Origin: Ariolimax columbianus
Taxonomy: Eukaryota; Mollusca; Gastropoda; Stylommatophora; Arionidae
NCBI GenBank assembly: GCA_036924085.1
Contig: JAVGWX010000012.1
Location: 28,004,901 to 28,068,900, forward strand
Direction: 5' to 3'
DNA length: 64,000 nt
Positions within the stretch are counted from its first letter, which is position 1; every line of letters starts with the position of its first letter. Shown here piece by piece: positions 19,101 through 24,510 of this stretch. The notes beneath the pieces are model-generated. The model searched no databases, was not told where the DNA came from, and saw only the letters and a program-made list of their open reading frames with translations. The translations under genes and the position numbers were made by a program.

Positions 19101-21498
19101 TCGCCACTTATAGTAGACTGTAGAAAGGAAGCCACATACAAACTTACTACTTATAGACAAATAAAAGTCTGTAAGACAAACTAGGGATGTCACAGGGTGA
19201 CACCTTCTAAGGGTCGGCCAGATGGATTTGAAGAACAAAAGGGTAGCTTTTGCCTACCAGCATCAGGCACTGACCTGCCTGGTTCGATTCCAGGATTCCA
19301 GCTGCCTCCATGGATCCCAAGAATCAAACCATTGCAACCTTCCATGTATGTCATAAAAGGTGACCACTCATTGTGGCTGGGCAGACCATGTGACAGTCTG
19401 GCAAATTGGTTGACTTGGTGGTTTAATAGACCATGAGATGTAGGATAGTGGACCACTTGGTAGTTTAATAGACCACTTGATGTGGTTTGGCAGACCATGA
19501 GATGTAGGATAGTGGACCACTTGGTAGTTTAATAGACCACTTGATATGGCCGGGCAGACCATGTTTGGAGCATGGTGGACCACTTGATGTGGCCGAGCAG
19601 ACCATGTTTGGAGCATGGTGGACCACTTGATTTGACTTGGTGGACTGCATAATGTTGCATGACGGTCCACTTAATTTGGCTTAGTTAACAACTTGTGATT
19701 AGACGAGCCAATTTGAGATTTATAGGGCTGAGTAATAAAGGCTGATTGCCGCACATGTGTGCAGACTATGTTTTTATTTTACTCCCAATTGTTTAAATCT
19801 ATAACCTTATTGAGACTTTTAACCAATCAGAGACACACTTTGTCAAGAGACTGACATCTAAGCTACTTCAGTAGTCAGAGCAGCTGTCTATATTTATTCT
19901 CAGAATGTTGGAGTGAGGATACCAGAGGACCAGTTGCATGAGATTCTCAGTGAGGTGGATCTAAACAGGAATGCTCAAGTTGATATTGGAGAGTTTCTTC
20001 AGGTAAGGTGATCTCTGTGTTTATTTAGATAGTTGAGTGTGTCTTTAGATAAGTTGATCTCTGTGTCTCTTTAGGTAAGTTGATCTCTGTATTTCTTTAG
20101 GTAAGGTGATCTCTGTGTTTCTTTAGGTAAGATAACTGTGTTTCTTTAGGTAAGGTGATCTCTGTGTTTATTTAGGTAAGATAACTGTGTTTCTTTAGGT
20201 AAGTTGATCTCTGTGTCTCTTAAGGTAAGTTTATCTCTGTGTTTCGTTAGGTAAGGTGATCTCTATGTTTCTTTAGATAAGTTGATTTCTGTGTTTCTTT
20301 AGGTAAGGTGATCTCTGTGTTTATTTAGGTTAGATAACTCTGTGTTTCTTTAGGTAAGGTGATCTCTGTTTTGTTTTAGGTAAGATAACTCTGTGTTTCT
20401 TAAAGTAAGGGGATCTCTGTGTTTGTTTAGGTAAGATGATTTCTGTGTTTTTTTTAGGTATGGTGATATCTGTGTTTCTTTAGGTAATTTGATCTCTGAA
20501 TCTCTTTAGGTAAGGTAGTCTCTCTTTTTTTTAAAGTAAGTTTATTTCTCTGTTTCTTCAGGTAATGTGATCTCTCTTTTTCTTTTGGTAAGGTCATCTC
20601 TCTTTTGTAATCTTTAGATAAGATCACCTTAATAATGTTGAGTGGTGGTGGCTGTTGTTTGAAGCTTCTTGTCCTGAGTTCTTCACTCATGCTGTCTCTC
20701 GTAGTGGTTTTTAAGTGGCTTTCTTAGATTCTCGTATGAACTGTAATGTATCTCAGTAGTCTCACTCACTGCTATGGTGATCATTGGCCACACTGCTGCA
20801 GAGCTTGTTTTCAGTTACACAACATAGGCGTGATGTTGGGATCTTGGTCAGTATCTTTCACCTGACCCTGATACTAGTAAGGACTTTTTGGCAACATGAT
20901 TAGAACTCTTGTGTTTCATGACAAAGATACCAGGTTCACTTCCCTGAGCTGACACATAATATAATGATGTCTCATAACACTTAATCCGCTCCTATGTACT
21001 ACCATTAGATTGGATGACTATCTGAGACCTCTCTAATAGGGGCAGTCTTTGTGTGAGACTTCTAATCCTTACCTCAGAAGGTACAGAAGGGCTGGCAAAG
21101 GCACGAGTGGATGACAGATGTAGAGGCCTCAAATCTCCCAGAGCTGGTGTGGATTTCTTTGTCTTGCTGGGTTCATGGCTATGTAGGAGCTGATCTCTTC
21201 TGACATTTTACTCTCTTTCTTTCATCTAACATTTGACTAACTTTCTTTCATCTAACATTTGACTAACTTTCTTTCATCTAACATTTGACTAACTTTTTTT
21301 CATCTAATATTTGACTAACTTTCTTTCATCTAACATTTGACTAACTTTCTTTCATGTAACTTTTCCATCACTATCTTTCAGCTGATGAGTGCTATCGACC
21401 ATGGAGTTATAGTACATTCACGTTTTGCCAAAGCCCTTGAGGACAACGAAGAAAAGTCTAAAAAGATCACGGTGGAACGTAGTGGTGGTGGTGTTTAA
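1070..21498 (+). CDS. GPD2: Mitochondrial glycerol-3-phosphate dehydrogenase (FAD), C-terminal half, 8 exons
   Basis: This inner-membrane enzyme oxidises sn-glycerol-3-phosphate to dihydroxyacetone phosphate using FAD and passes electrons to ubiquinone, as half of the glycerol phosphate shuttle. Eight exons (1070-1177, 1929-2063, 3311-3486, 6153-6284, 8310-8468, 18716-18904, 19904-20002, 21382-21498) join in one frame to give 371 complete codons and a TAA stop. The order matches the C-terminal half of animal GPD2 (about 727 residues in human). It starts with a GTTDTP stretch, then RRGDVLSAWSGIRPL, GGKWTTYRSMAEE, TGKRWPIVG and ARRTRLSF, then two EF-hands and a C-terminus in SGGGV. The FAD-binding N-terminal half must lie upstream of the window; no earlier exon was seen in 1-1068. 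The introns carry large tandem arrays, so the gene is stretched over 20 kb for about 1.1 kb of coding sequence. No internal stop or frameshift was seen, so it looks functional. Confidence 0.96.
1545..1750 (+). mobile_element. SINE body fragment (family F)
   Basis: The stretch from the CCTGGTACGACC motif through CTTCATCCCCGACGGCAATT matches, with divergence, the body of the SINE at 8626-8860 (tRNA-like head, then TTAGGGAAGG, TAGTACAATGAAG, CTTCATCCCTGATGGCAG). It lies in a GPD2 intron. Confidence 0.45.
1929..2063 (+). CDS. GPD2: GPD2 exon
   Basis: The acceptor is cttatag| and the donor is gcag|GTAACT. The phase is 1 at both ends, so it joins in frame with its neighbours. The peptide runs RRGDVLSAWSGIRPLVSDP and then SIARNHVIEVSNNKLVTIAG, a highly conserved segment of GPD2. 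Confidence 0.96.
2104..2309 (+). repeat. Dispersed repeat C, 3' part lost to a MITE insertion
   Basis: The central block (GGTTAGGTGGTTTGTTAAGA ... GTTTGAGTCTATTAAGA) recurs at 57185-57580 (+) and 50710-51075 (-). It also recurs inside the tRNA-headed SINEs at 37105-37440 and 47920-48280 (-). Here it stops exactly at a TTAA where the element at 2310-2986 begins. Intact copies carry GGTTAACC at that position. Confidence 0.6.
2310..2986. mobile_element. TTAA-flanked piggyBac-like MITE (family P1)
   Basis: The 677-bp element is bounded by TTAA at 2310-2313 and 2983-2986. Its ends are inverted: CCTTAAGCACGCC at the left and, reading inward on the other strand, CCTTACGCACTCC at the right. TTAA duplication and ends starting CC are features of piggyBac transposons. 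It has no coding capacity, and most of its sequence recurs, partly inverted, at 23561-24510. It sits in the second GPD2 intron of the window, inserted into repeat C. Confidence 0.75.
3311..3486 (+). CDS. GPD2: GPD2 exon
   Basis: The acceptor is caggag|gtaaatgg. An upstream cag would shift the frame, so the second AG is used. The donor is aatgct|GTAAGT, a strong site, phase 0. It encodes GKWTTYRSMAEETVDKAIE and then DGAHGWSPTLFIRLVQDFG, both characteristic of GPD2. Confidence 0.96.
3530..4060. other. Intronic DNA without recognisable feature
   Basis: This stretch of the GPD2 intron between 3487 and 6152 holds no exon, array or repeat that I can match elsewhere in the window. Confidence 0.4.
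4408..4755 (-). mobile_element. Repeat A (SINE-like, about 350 bp) with 13-bp target duplication
   Basis: This is a full-length copy on the - strand. It starts GGATCAAGATGCTGAG and ends in a (GAA)n tail, seen on + as tcttcttcttcg. It is flanked by direct repeats of gaatagtgcattc at 4395-4407 and 4756-4768, the mark of target-primed insertion. The same unit recurs at 11517, 14990, 29515 and 36198. Its (GAA)n tail matches the 3' end of the I/Nimb-type LINE at 28625-29236, which suggests that LINE moves it. Confidence 0.85.
4980..5150 (+). mobile_element. 5'-truncated repeat A copy
   Basis: The 3' half of repeat A (TGCTGAAGATGGATGTGTCG ... AACGCAGAAGAAGAAG) on the + strand, with several substitutions and the (GAA)n tail. 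It lies only 225 bp from the opposite-strand full copy. Confidence 0.7.
5194..5424 (-). pseudogene. LINE ORF2 C-terminal fragment
   Basis: On the - strand the reading YACKVWTVYIRHARQLNYFH, followed by MSCLRRLLRIRW, matches the well-known region after the reverse transcriptase domain of animal LINEs (YGCETWT...H...L..FH...LR.ILGI.W). It is open over 76 residues but is a fragment. The lower-coordinate part merges into repeat B sequence. Confidence 0.7.
5430..5759 (+). repeat. Dispersed repeat B (copy 1)
   Basis: It starts with GGAAG(T/A)CTAACGTCTGGTCAG and an ATACTGATCAGACATGTTAG motif, and ends CTACTCATTGTGG. Copies recur at 27900-28540 and 32285-32630, with a short one at 52910-53025. This copy is split near its end by the SINE at 5772-6034, and the last bases resume at 6047. 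Confidence 0.7.
5772..6034 (+). mobile_element. tRNA-derived SINE (family E) with 12-bp target duplication
   Basis: The tRNA-like head has an A box (TAGCGCAGGGGTTAGCACGC) and a B box (GGTTCATTCCC), followed by a body with TCGACCTAGCCTTAAATGGG. It is flanked by TACTCATTGTGG at 5760-5771 and 6035-6046. It interrupts repeat B, whose uninterrupted copies read straight through the duplicated site. Related copies are at 12045 and 57696. Confidence 0.85.
6153..6284 (+). CDS. GPD2: GPD2 exon
   Basis: The acceptor is ctttgcag|, phase 0. It encodes VAQHLAQTYGDKAFKVAKL and TGKRWPIVGKRLHEEYPYIE. The donor is gag|GTTCGT, weaker than its neighbours. The following intron holds the 65-bp array whose units also contain AG|GT. 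Confidence 0.95.
6447..8023 (+). repeat. 65-bp tandem array in GPD2 intron, about 25 units
   Basis: Units of about 61-65 bp each contain TTTTCTTCCTAGGTCTTTGA followed by TCAGTGACTGACACAGAGAA and a GTGACCTCACATCTGATGAC stretch. Two subtypes (GTATCTGATATC and CACATCTGATGACATC) alternate in blocks, so higher-order duplication occurred. Each unit has a pyrimidine tract, AG and GT in a row, which resembles a splice acceptor next to a donor. Confidence 0.95.
8310..8468 (+). CDS. GPD2: GPD2 exon
   Basis: The acceptor is tttgaacag| and the donor is aagaag|GTTAAA, phase 0 at both ends. It encodes REYACRAIDVIARRTRLSF and then AAQEALPRVIDMMAKELGW, the helical end of the C-terminal oxidase domain. Confidence 0.95.
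8622..8870 (+). mobile_element. tRNA-derived SINE (family F)
   Basis: The head is GGCGGCAGAGTGGTTAAACA with B box GGTTCACTTCC; the body has TTAGGGAAGG, TAGTACAATGAAGCC and CTTCATCCCTGATGGCAG. The acceptor-stem ends do not pair, so this is a SINE head and not a tRNA gene. Its tail leads directly into the DNA that forms the 96-bp array downstream. Confidence 0.7.
9076..9270 (+). repeat. 39-bp tandem array, 5 near-identical units
   Basis: The unit AAGAAACGTATAACAGCC + AAATAGGTTGGCGGTTGTAAG is repeated five times without visible change. Because 39 is a multiple of three, it is open in frame on the - strand (13-residue repeat), which is trivial. It lies in the 10-kb GPD2 intron. Confidence 0.95.
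9303..10386 (+). repeat. 96-bp tandem array, about 11 units
   Basis: The unit starts GTTACCCACAATAACATAGT, passes through CACTTCATCC(T/C)CAATGGCATTT, and ends TTGCTCGTCATATT. The right-hand five units are nearly identical (subtype with AATATAGT and CACTATT); the left units are more mixed. Because 96 is a multiple of three, the - strand has a spurious 361-residue frame. The core resembles the 3' part of SINE family F. Confidence 0.95.
10630..10840 (+). pseudogene. Two I/Nimb-type LINE 3'-end scraps
   Basis: Two near-duplicate readings, KLCRDTNNLRLTMDFF and KLSGDTNNFRLTKASF, resemble the C-terminal peptide of the LINE at 28625-29236 (KLYGSVDSLRMTAAFF). The second runs into an AAAGAAGAAAGAA tail. 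They are short and degenerate. Confidence 0.35.
11140..12000 (+). pseudogene. LINE reverse transcriptase relic split by repeat A
   Basis: Fragments read AISKLEKGKAAGPD, then LPKKGNLADCSNYKGITLL followed by VPGKIFSKTIL, then after the inserted repeat A, LIDY.KAFNSVDRSTL. These are the first blocks of a LINE reverse transcriptase (K.GKA.G.D, LPKKG....NYRGI.LL, ID..KAFD.V). In-frame stops make it dead, and part between the blocks is missing. Confidence 0.8.
11517..11873 (+). mobile_element. Repeat A full copy inside LINE relic, 10-bp target duplication
   Basis: It runs from TGGGATCAAGATGCTGAGC to a (GAA)n tail. Flanks repeat AGAAATCACC at 11507-11516 and 11874-11883. It interrupts a reverse transcriptase reading on the same strand, so it is younger than that LINE. 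Confidence 0.85.
12045..12325 (+). mobile_element. tRNA-derived SINE (family E)
   Basis: The head is GAGGTAGCACAGTGGTTAGT with B box GGTTCAATCCC. The body has CTGTGGTCGACCCAG and then GCCGACATGATGCTGACC, shared with the copy at 57696. The 3' part GGCCTAACACCATATTTCC is also shared. Confidence 0.75.
13101..13496 (+). CDS. Hypothetical acidic ORF, 131 residues, in GPD2 intron
   Basis: An open frame with ATG after GTAGCGAG begins MGKSILEGYRCSTCP and is rich in D, E, P, S and T in the middle (for example DDECIPDDEPAPSDL). It ends ENDFCGRK. I recognise no domain, signal peptide or membrane segment. It is not a tandem repeat, and the composition looks protein-like. No splice sites or promoter support it. 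It could be a transposon ORF1 remnant or chance. Confidence 0.25.
   Translation: MGKSILEGYRCSTCPGLRDDYDTTITPCGSTSTLPPLSTGSCSPESLPEDNICDVLASNDKQTLSDDECIPDDEPAPSDLVCDSGDGPALVDIKPTATCQDTVEICLRAPSSNGETALKLKPRENDFCGRK
13916..14980 (+). repeat. 26-bp tandem array
   Basis: The unit is ATGTTG(C/T)CTTTGAAAGTCTGACATTG with occasional extra TGATGT and a variant with GCAGCCATT. The unit has no stop in any - strand frame and 26 is not a multiple of three. The array therefore reads open in all three - frames (276-294 residues) with a 26-residue super-period. The right end decays into AAAGGTTTGATGTTGCC variants. Confidence 0.95.
14990..15336 (-). mobile_element. Repeat A full copy
   Basis: A - strand copy of repeat A, from the (GAA)-side remnant TTCGTTCATTCTCAATCTCC to AGCGTCTTGATCC at its 5' end. 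It is followed within 10 bp by an opposite-strand partial copy, so the two form an inverted pair. Confidence 0.8.
15345..15515 (+). mobile_element. 5'-truncated repeat A copy, inverted next to a full copy
   Basis: It starts at AAAATGCTTGCCGAAGTCGG and ends with a clean GAAGAAGAAGAAG tail. Instead of a direct target duplication, it is bordered by the inverted pair TAAACATATTCT and AGAATATGTTTA. Confidence 0.75.
15722..15835 (+). repeat. Repeat C, 3' fragment
   Basis: AGTACATCAAGCAGGAAATC, CTCCCGGCTACATCCA and GTAGAAGTACAGGTCGACTAA match the 3' end of the full copy at 57185-57580. Confidence 0.6.
15840..16735. other. AT-rich intronic DNA, nothing recognised
   Basis: This stretch between repeat C and the 32-bp array has no exon, array or repeat I can place. 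Confidence 0.4.
16740..18085 (+). repeat. 32/26-bp tandem array
   Basis: The unit CTTGGTCAGGGTCCATCTTT + TTGTTCCTGTGC (32 bp) is mixed with a shorter form lacking CTGTGC. The unit lacks stops and is not a multiple of three, so all three + frames stay open (up to 318 residues) with hydrophobic V/L/F/S/G text. This is a non-coding minisatellite in the large GPD2 intron. Confidence 0.95.
18440..18535 (+). mobile_element. tRNA-like SINE head
   Basis: ACCATGTGGCGTAGTGGTTT resembles an A box region, and GTTCAAAACCTCGGTGTGGC a diverged B box and acceptor end. No second copy of the body was found in the window, so the call is weak. Confidence 0.35.
18716..18904 (+). CDS. GPD2: GPD2 exon with first EF-hand
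   Basis: The acceptor is gttacag| after a 10,247-bp intron, and the donor is tttaag|GTGAGA. It encodes a linker (ELAHAEHYLRTEMGL) and the first EF-hand, with loop DVENKGYISIND. In human GPD2 the same loop also has K at position 5 and D at position 12, so the first hand is probably weak at calcium binding in both. Confidence 0.95.
19195..19375 (+). mobile_element. tRNA-derived SINE fragment
   Basis: CTAAGGGTCGGCCAGATGGA followed by a B box GGTTCGATTCCAGG looks like a SINE head. The tail is lost where the 60-bp array begins. Confidence 0.4.
19378..19680 (+). repeat. Tandem array of about 60-bp and 42-bp units in GPD2 intron
   Basis: Units contain GCAGACCATG, ATGTAGGATAGTGGACCACTT, AATAGACCACTTGAT and GTTTGGAGCATGGTGGACCA. 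Two related unit types are interleaved. Confidence 0.8.
19904..20002 (+). CDS. GPD2: GPD2 exon with second EF-hand
   Basis: The acceptor is ttctcag| and the donor is cttcag|GTAAGG. It encodes the second EF-hand, with loop DLNRNAQVDIGE; position 6 is A where most EF-hands have G. The donor is the first unit of an intronic array of similar AG|GTAAG sites (20003-20640). Confidence 0.95.
20003..20640 (+). repeat. Array of about 26-bp units carrying AG|GTAAG, starting at a GPD2 donor
   Basis: The unit is GTAAGGTGATCTCTGTGTTTCTTTAG in many slightly different copies, with a few shorter ones (GTAAGATAACTGTGTTTCTTTAG). The first unit is the actual donor of the exon ending at 20002. About 14 exact AGGTAAG strings occur, each preceded by a short pyrimidine tract. 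Each unit therefore looks like a 3' splice site directly joined to a 5' splice site. Confidence 0.9.
21208..21362 (+). repeat. 26-bp tandem array next to the last GPD2 acceptor
   Basis: ACTTTCTTTCATCTAACATT + TGACTA is repeated about five times. It forms a long pyrimidine-rich stretch just upstream of the terminal exon acceptor (21381). Confidence 0.85.
21382..21498 (+). CDS. GPD2: GPD2 terminal exon
   Basis: The acceptor is atctttcag|. The exon encodes LMSAIDHGVIVHSRFAKAL and ends in VERSGGGV followed by TAA at 21496-21498. It resembles the family's usual C-terminus (PVDRSCGGL in human). An AATAAA at 21649 could serve as the poly(A) signal. Confidence 0.95.
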   Translation: MMSAIDHGVIVHSRFAKALEDNEEKSKKITVERSGGGV

Positions 21499-21648
21499 TA
21501 ATGGTGCAACAAGTTTTGGTGTGCAGTGGTGGAAGTTATTGACTATAAGCTCTTGAATATAACCTTTAGCTTTTTTTCTAGATTCATACACATTACATAT
21601 AATTGATTTATACAAATATTTACTGAATCACAAGATGTCCGACTTTGA

Positions 21649-21654
21649 AATAAA
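21649..21654 (+). promoter_or_regulatory. Candidate poly(A) signal of GPD2
   Basis: AATAAA lies about 150 bp after the GPD2 stop codon. The surrounding DNA is AT-rich, so chance occurrence is possible. Confidence 0.5.
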
Positions 21655-22029
21655 TTTATTTTTGAGTTTCTCATACACTTGTATAGACATATAATATGGT
21701 TGTCCACCTTTGTTAACCTCAAGGACCACATGAACCAATAATGTGAAGTTAATGGGCCCAGTCGTGAAAAATATTTATATATAGATTATCTCTTTATCGT
21801 GAACAATAAGAGAAATTGATATCTCTGGTGGTTTCGATACTGTGTTGAATCTAAGGATGCTACACAGGCTGGAAGTTGAGAGGATAACTGCAGGCAATTT
21901 GTTGTTTTTGAAACTAATTGCATCTTGGTTTTTTTTGTTCTTAGCTAATTTTCTCCGGTAGATGGTTTTCTGTGGCTTTTCTTACATCCATGGGTGTGTT
22001 TAAAAATGGGGATTTGGGTTCTCCTTGCT

Positions 22030-22205
22030 GTAGTACAATGCTAGGCTACTCATCAGGTTCACCACTACTGGGATTACAATTTTTATCCCTACAATGTTGA
22101 CCATTCTGCTGTAAAACAGCCTTGCTTCGAGATATGCAGCATGAATGTAAAGTGGAAGTCTTGGTCAGTATATTACACCCTGAACCTGATATGAATTTTA
22201 GCATC
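22030..22205 (+). repeat. Repeat G fragment
   Basis: TAGTACAATG, CTACTCATCAGGTTCACC, CAGTATATTACACCCTGAAC and CTGATATG parallel the block at 57985-58160 (TGTAGTGCAATG, GAGCAGTATGTTTCACC, TGAGCCTAATATT). Another scrap lies at about 20755-20885. Confidence 0.4.
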
Positions 22206-22407
22206 TGACTACAGGCAATGGAACATTGTGATTCACTGGACATTTTTGATCAAAACTCAAATGTATTAATTATACATACAATGAAACAAAAACATATTGT
22301 GTGAGTAATGGCCAAACAAAAATGTTTGCATCGGCCTCCCTTGGCCCTCGAAACCTCAACTGTACTACCCTGACATAGATAGCACATGTAGATGTGTGCA
22401 GAGTTGT

Positions 22408-23140
22408 TTAACCTTTACCATTCTATATACAAAATTGGTGCAATTTTCCCTGCCCCTGGCATTATTTTTCATGACATCATGTCGTTTAACTATGGTTGGC
22501 TACTTTGAGAGCCTGTAACATTTTTATTTGATGGTCTATTGAAAGTTTTTTTTGTGAGTAGAGAAAAAAGAATTTGTTGCTGTTGTTTTTGTTGTGTGTT
22601 AGTCTTTGAGATACAAAAAAATTAAGGTGATAGTGTTGAAAAAACAGAACACTTAGACTCCCGTTTTCAGCGCTCCTACGTTGAAAATAAAAAAAAAAAT
22701 TGCAGACAACGGATTACAGACGTTTGCCATAATGGCTATGTCTGTCACTTCGACTATTAACGTAATTATTGTATCTTAATAAACAATCTAATCAGATCTA
22801 CCTCAGAGAAATCAGCTGCAGAAACTTGACTCCCCATTCACAACAATCGGTGAATCTAAAAGATTAAAGCCAAAAACATAAGAAATAATTTCAAATGCCT
22901 AAAACTAATTCCATGATCGTCATTGTTGGTATCTAACTGTACATTACAGAAGTTGGAACTCTCTGCAATCAAAACATCAATATTGTTTAGACTATTACTA
23001 CGTAGCCGTTAATTTTTAAGTTTGATTAGAATGGCCGTCGCTATGCAACGGCAATGTAAGGCGACCTATTTTCGCATGTAAAGCGCAAAATTTTCAAGGC
23101 ATTGGTCACTTTGCACTGACTCCCAAGTCGTAAAGGTTAA
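22408..23140. mobile_element. TTAA-flanked MITE (family P1-related)
   Basis: It is bounded by TTAA at 22408-22411 and 23137-23140. The inverted ends are CCTTTACCATTC at the left and CCTTTACGACTTG reading inward from the right. The inside includes TTAGTCTTTGAGATACAAAA, similar to the P1 motif TTAGTTTTTGAGATTTAAAA. It is non-coding and more diverged than the copies at 2310 and 23561. Confidence 0.6.
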
Positions 23141-23560
23141 AGTCTGAATTGAGTGTGTATTGAATATCCATGAGTATGCCAGATGTGTGATCATTAGACT
23201 GATCAAATAATAAATAATTTCTGAAGCATAGAATCCATAACTTCCTAAACCATTTCAGAATAATTTTACAAAAAATTGAAAGCACATTCTGTTTTGAGAA
23301 TATGGTAGCGTTGCATGCTCCTGAATTTCAATTATAATTTTGTCTTCCTAACTAAGAGTTAGTTGCTATGAACAACAACCGTTCTAGTGTTAAATTTGTG
23401 AATTCTGACCAATTAGTTCAATGTTGCGATTTCCGGCCAGATGAATATGGCACTACCAAGCTGAAGAGAGTTAAGAATAAAAAAACTTTGTTATTTTTTT
23501 GTAGTAAATTATCATTATTTAAAAAGATATTAAACACAACAATTGCTTGTAACGCAAATT

Positions 23561-24510
23561 TTAACCTTCAGCACGCCAATGTAAGAAGAAAACCACCCGA
23601 CTGGGCCTACAAAAACAGTGCGGAAAAAAAAAATTTTTTTGGAAAGGAGTCACTCCCGACAGCCATTTTTTACTGCTGAATACGTCCTCCATATATACAC
23701 GATATTTTGCCGTTTAACCTTTAGCAATCCAATATATTTTTGAAAAAAATGTCAGTCTTTTGTGACCTAATTAATTTTCTTAATTAGTCGCTGTGGTAGT
23801 CGTCTTTCAAAATTTGTAACTTTTATGTTTGTTTGTCAATAAATATAATTTTCTGGCGTGTAGATAGATACACAATAGCATAACGAACATGTGGGTGTTA
23901 TTGTTTTTGTTGTATGTTTGTTAGTTTTTGAGATTTAAAAAGATGAAGTTGAAAATTTATGAAAATCTCGGGAAAAATTTGGACTCGACCACTAGGCCTA
24001 GTCGCTTCGATAGAAAACCATGGAAACCACAACAACGTATCGATACTGTGTTTACAATATCGCCACAACTGTTAGTTTCAATTCAAACGTAGTTCTTTCA
24101 TTTAAACAAACAAAATAAACAGATCTACACGATCAAAATCTTTCCCAACAATCTACTTCCCCTTTCGCAAAAGTCGGCTTGCTCCAAAGGCGTATACAAA
24201 ATTAAAACTATTCAAAAGCCATTTGTAATCGAACATACGATACTTAGTAGTCGAGCCCAAATTTTTCCCGAGATTTTCATAAATTTTCAACTTTATCTTT
24301 TTGAATCTCAAAAACTAACAAACACACAACAAAAACAATAACACCCACATGTTCGTTATGCTAATGTGTATCTACACGCCAGAAAATCATATTTATTGAC
24401 AAACAAACATAAAAGTTACAAATTTTGAAAGACGACTACCATAGCGACTAATTAAGAAAATTAATTAGGTCAAATTTTTTTCAAAAATATATTGGAGTGC
24501 TTAAGGTTAA
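23561..24510. mobile_element. Composite TTAA MITE with 270-bp foldback (family P1)
   Basis: It opens at TTAA 23561 with about 150 bp matching the left end of the element at 2310. It then meets a second TTAA end at 23714 (CCTTTAGCAATCC) and closes at TTAA 24507-24510. The inner part is a large palindrome: 23718-24003 is close to the reverse complement of 24245-24506. Between the arms lies about 240 bp, itself inverted relative to the copy at 2310. It looks like one MITE inside or fused to another. Confidence 0.7.

Noticed and set aside
23368..23679. 103-residue + frame as a gene
   Set aside because: It runs into the TTAA MITE at 23561 and has no motif or splice support.
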